Below, piece after piece: positions 62,878 to 64,000 of a DNA stretch of 64,000 bases; position 1 is the first letter of the stretch; every line of letters starts with the position of its first letter. The translations under genes were made by a program, and so were the position numbers. The notes below the pieces were generated by a model. It was not told where the DNA came from, did not search any database, and saw only the letters and a list, made by a program, of their open reading frames with translations. Origin of the DNA: Geitlerinema sp. S16 (GTDB lineage Bacteria; Cyanobacteriota; Cyanobacteriia; Cyanobacteriales; Geitlerinemataceae). The DNA lies in the NCBI GenBank assembly GCA_011390275.1, contig JAABST010000012.1, positions 1 to 64,000 of the forward strand, written 5' to 3'.

Positions 62878-64000
62878 TGCGTGTTTGTGTTATTGGTACT
62901 GGCTACGTTGGTCTTGTAACGGGTGCTTGTCTCGCCTTCACGGGTCATCATGTGATTTGTGTGGACAACAACGAAGAAAAGGTCAAGATGATGCAGGCGG
63001 GTCGATCGCCTATCTACGAACCGGGCTTATCGGAAGTGATGACCAGCGCGATCGAGGCGGGAACACTTGAGTTCACCTCGGATCTCGCTTCGGGTGTCTC
63101 CCACGCCGACATTATGTTTATCGCTGTGGGTACGCCGCCGCTACCAACGGGCGAGAGCGATACACGCTATGTCGAAGCGGTAGCTCGCGGCATTGGCGAA
63201 CATCTCACTGATGGCTACAAGGTCATCGTCAACAAGTCCACCGTGCCGATCGGCTCCGGTGACTGGGTGCGGATGATCGTCCTCGATGGGATTGCGGAGC
63301 GTAAGAAAGCCCAAGGCGACTCCAGTGAGATTGCTGCCGAATTTGACGTGGTCAGCAACCCCGAGTTTCTCCGCGAGGGATCAGCCATTTTTGATACGTT
63401 CAACCCCGATCGGATCGTCCTCGGTAGCAACAGCTCCCGCGCACTCGACCTGATGGAACAGCTCTATCAGCAGATCGTCACGCGCGAGCATGGCGATGAC
63501 AAAACCCTGCCGCCGGTTCCTGTGGTCAAAACCGACCTCAACTCGGCAGAGATGATCAAATACGCGGCGAACTCGTTCCTCGCCACGAAGATCAGCTTCA
63601 TTAACGAAGTCGCCAACATCTGCGATCGGGTCGGAGCCGACGTGACGCAGGTTGCCGCCGGAATCGGTCTCGACTCACGCATCGGTAACAAATTCCTGCA
63701 AGCGGGGATCGGCTGGGGCGGCTCCTGTTTCCCGAAAGATGTTTCGGCACTCGTGCATACCGCCGATGACTACGGCTACGATGCCCAGTTGCTCAAAGCA
63801 GCCGTAGACGTTAACAGCCGCCAGCGTTTGCTCGCACTCGAAAAACTCCAGCAAGAGTTGAAAATTCTCAAGGGGAAAGTCATCGGCTTACTGGGTCTCA
63901 CCTTCAAGCCCGATACAGACGACATGCGCGATGCACCCTCGCTGCTGCTAATCGAAAACCTCAATCGTCTCGGCGCGAAGGTGAAAGCCTTTGACCCGAT
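62878..64000 (+). CDS. ugd: UDP-glucose 6-dehydrogenase, N-terminal part (cut by window end)
   Basis: At least 374 residues are visible before the window ends. It oxidises UDP-glucose to UDP-glucuronate using two NAD+. The Rossmann motif is VCVIGTGYVGLVTGACLAFT. FIAVGTPPLPTGESDTRYVE (about 81-100), EFDVVSNPEFLREGSAIFDT, and the catalytic stretch GIGWGGSCFPKDVSAL (about 279-294, with the nucleophilic Cys) are all intact, and LGLTFKPDTDDMRDAPS begins the C-terminal domain. It starts at ATG 62878 (MRVCVIGTGY). It probably forms an operon with the upstream UDP-xylose synthase. Confidence 0.96.

Overview
The window is cyanobacterial chromosome. The left edge holds the first 43 codons of psbA (photosystem II D1 protein). 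Further in are ndhM of the photosynthetic NDH-1 complex, a D1-processing-type protease (ctpA), DICT, DUF928, DUF1802 and DUF3326 genes typical of cyanobacteria, and a GluR0-like ion channel. The octamer GCGATCGC (HIP1) and its core CGATCG are scattered densely over almost the whole sequence, as in many cyanobacteria. I cannot name the genus. Most of the window is moderately GC-rich housekeeping and accessory DNA with short intergenic spaces.

Layout. 1-5.1 kb: psbA start, HIT protein, a glycosyltransferase, and a ccdA/prolyl-iminopeptidase pair bracketed by two ~110-bp direct repeats. 5.1-11.3 kb: a two-gene signalling operon, a 1679-residue CBS-GAF-PAS hybrid histidine kinase overlapping a receiver-kinase by 4 nt. 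12-17.8 kb: O-methyltransferase, ctpA, a betaine-binding/glutamate-receptor/K+-channel fusion, DUF192, ndhM. 18-28.4 kb: membrane, DICT and pentapeptide proteins, a TPR-sulfotransferase with an ABC exporter and a HAD phosphatase, and a chemoreceptor-like protein. 28.4-44 kb: GH38 alpha-mannosidase, tRNA-Arg, DUF928, MORN and lipoprotein genes, ispE, CPBP protease, DUF3326, a ChW-repeat protein, surE, a double CAP-domain protein and cinA.

44.1-47.6 kb is the most unusual part. It is AT-rich, contains no CGATCG for about 3.8 kb, and begins beside a 248-bp non-coding transposable element (MITE) with perfect 19-bp inverted ends and a 9-bp target duplication. It encodes a TIR-domain protein, a Roadblock/LC7-like protein and, convergently, a protein in which I recognise an Effector-Associated Domain (EAD1) joined to a GUN4 domain. 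This looks like a horizontally acquired conflict or defence cassette. It is followed by gene debris and toxin-antitoxin genes (47.6-49.5 kb): an LRR-type N-terminal stub, a DUF2283 gene with a truncated partner, and a VapBC-like pair.

49.6-64 kb returns to ordinary content: tRNA-Ala, an AhpC/TSA-thioredoxin protein, a site-2 protease, a methyltransferase, an EamA-type transporter, an internally duplicated unknown protein, a PPC-domain secreted protein, dnaX, a Cof-type HAD phosphatase, an alpha/beta hydrolase, a small secreted protein, and finally UDP-glucuronate decarboxylase and UDP-glucose 6-dehydrogenase (cut by the window end). The last two make UDP-glucuronate and UDP-xylose for surface polysaccharides.

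Small repeats are frequent: a 33-bp hairpin family in at least three full and two partial copies, three short tandem arrays, and two MITE-like elements. All calls rest on reading translated sequence and motifs; no database search was possible.
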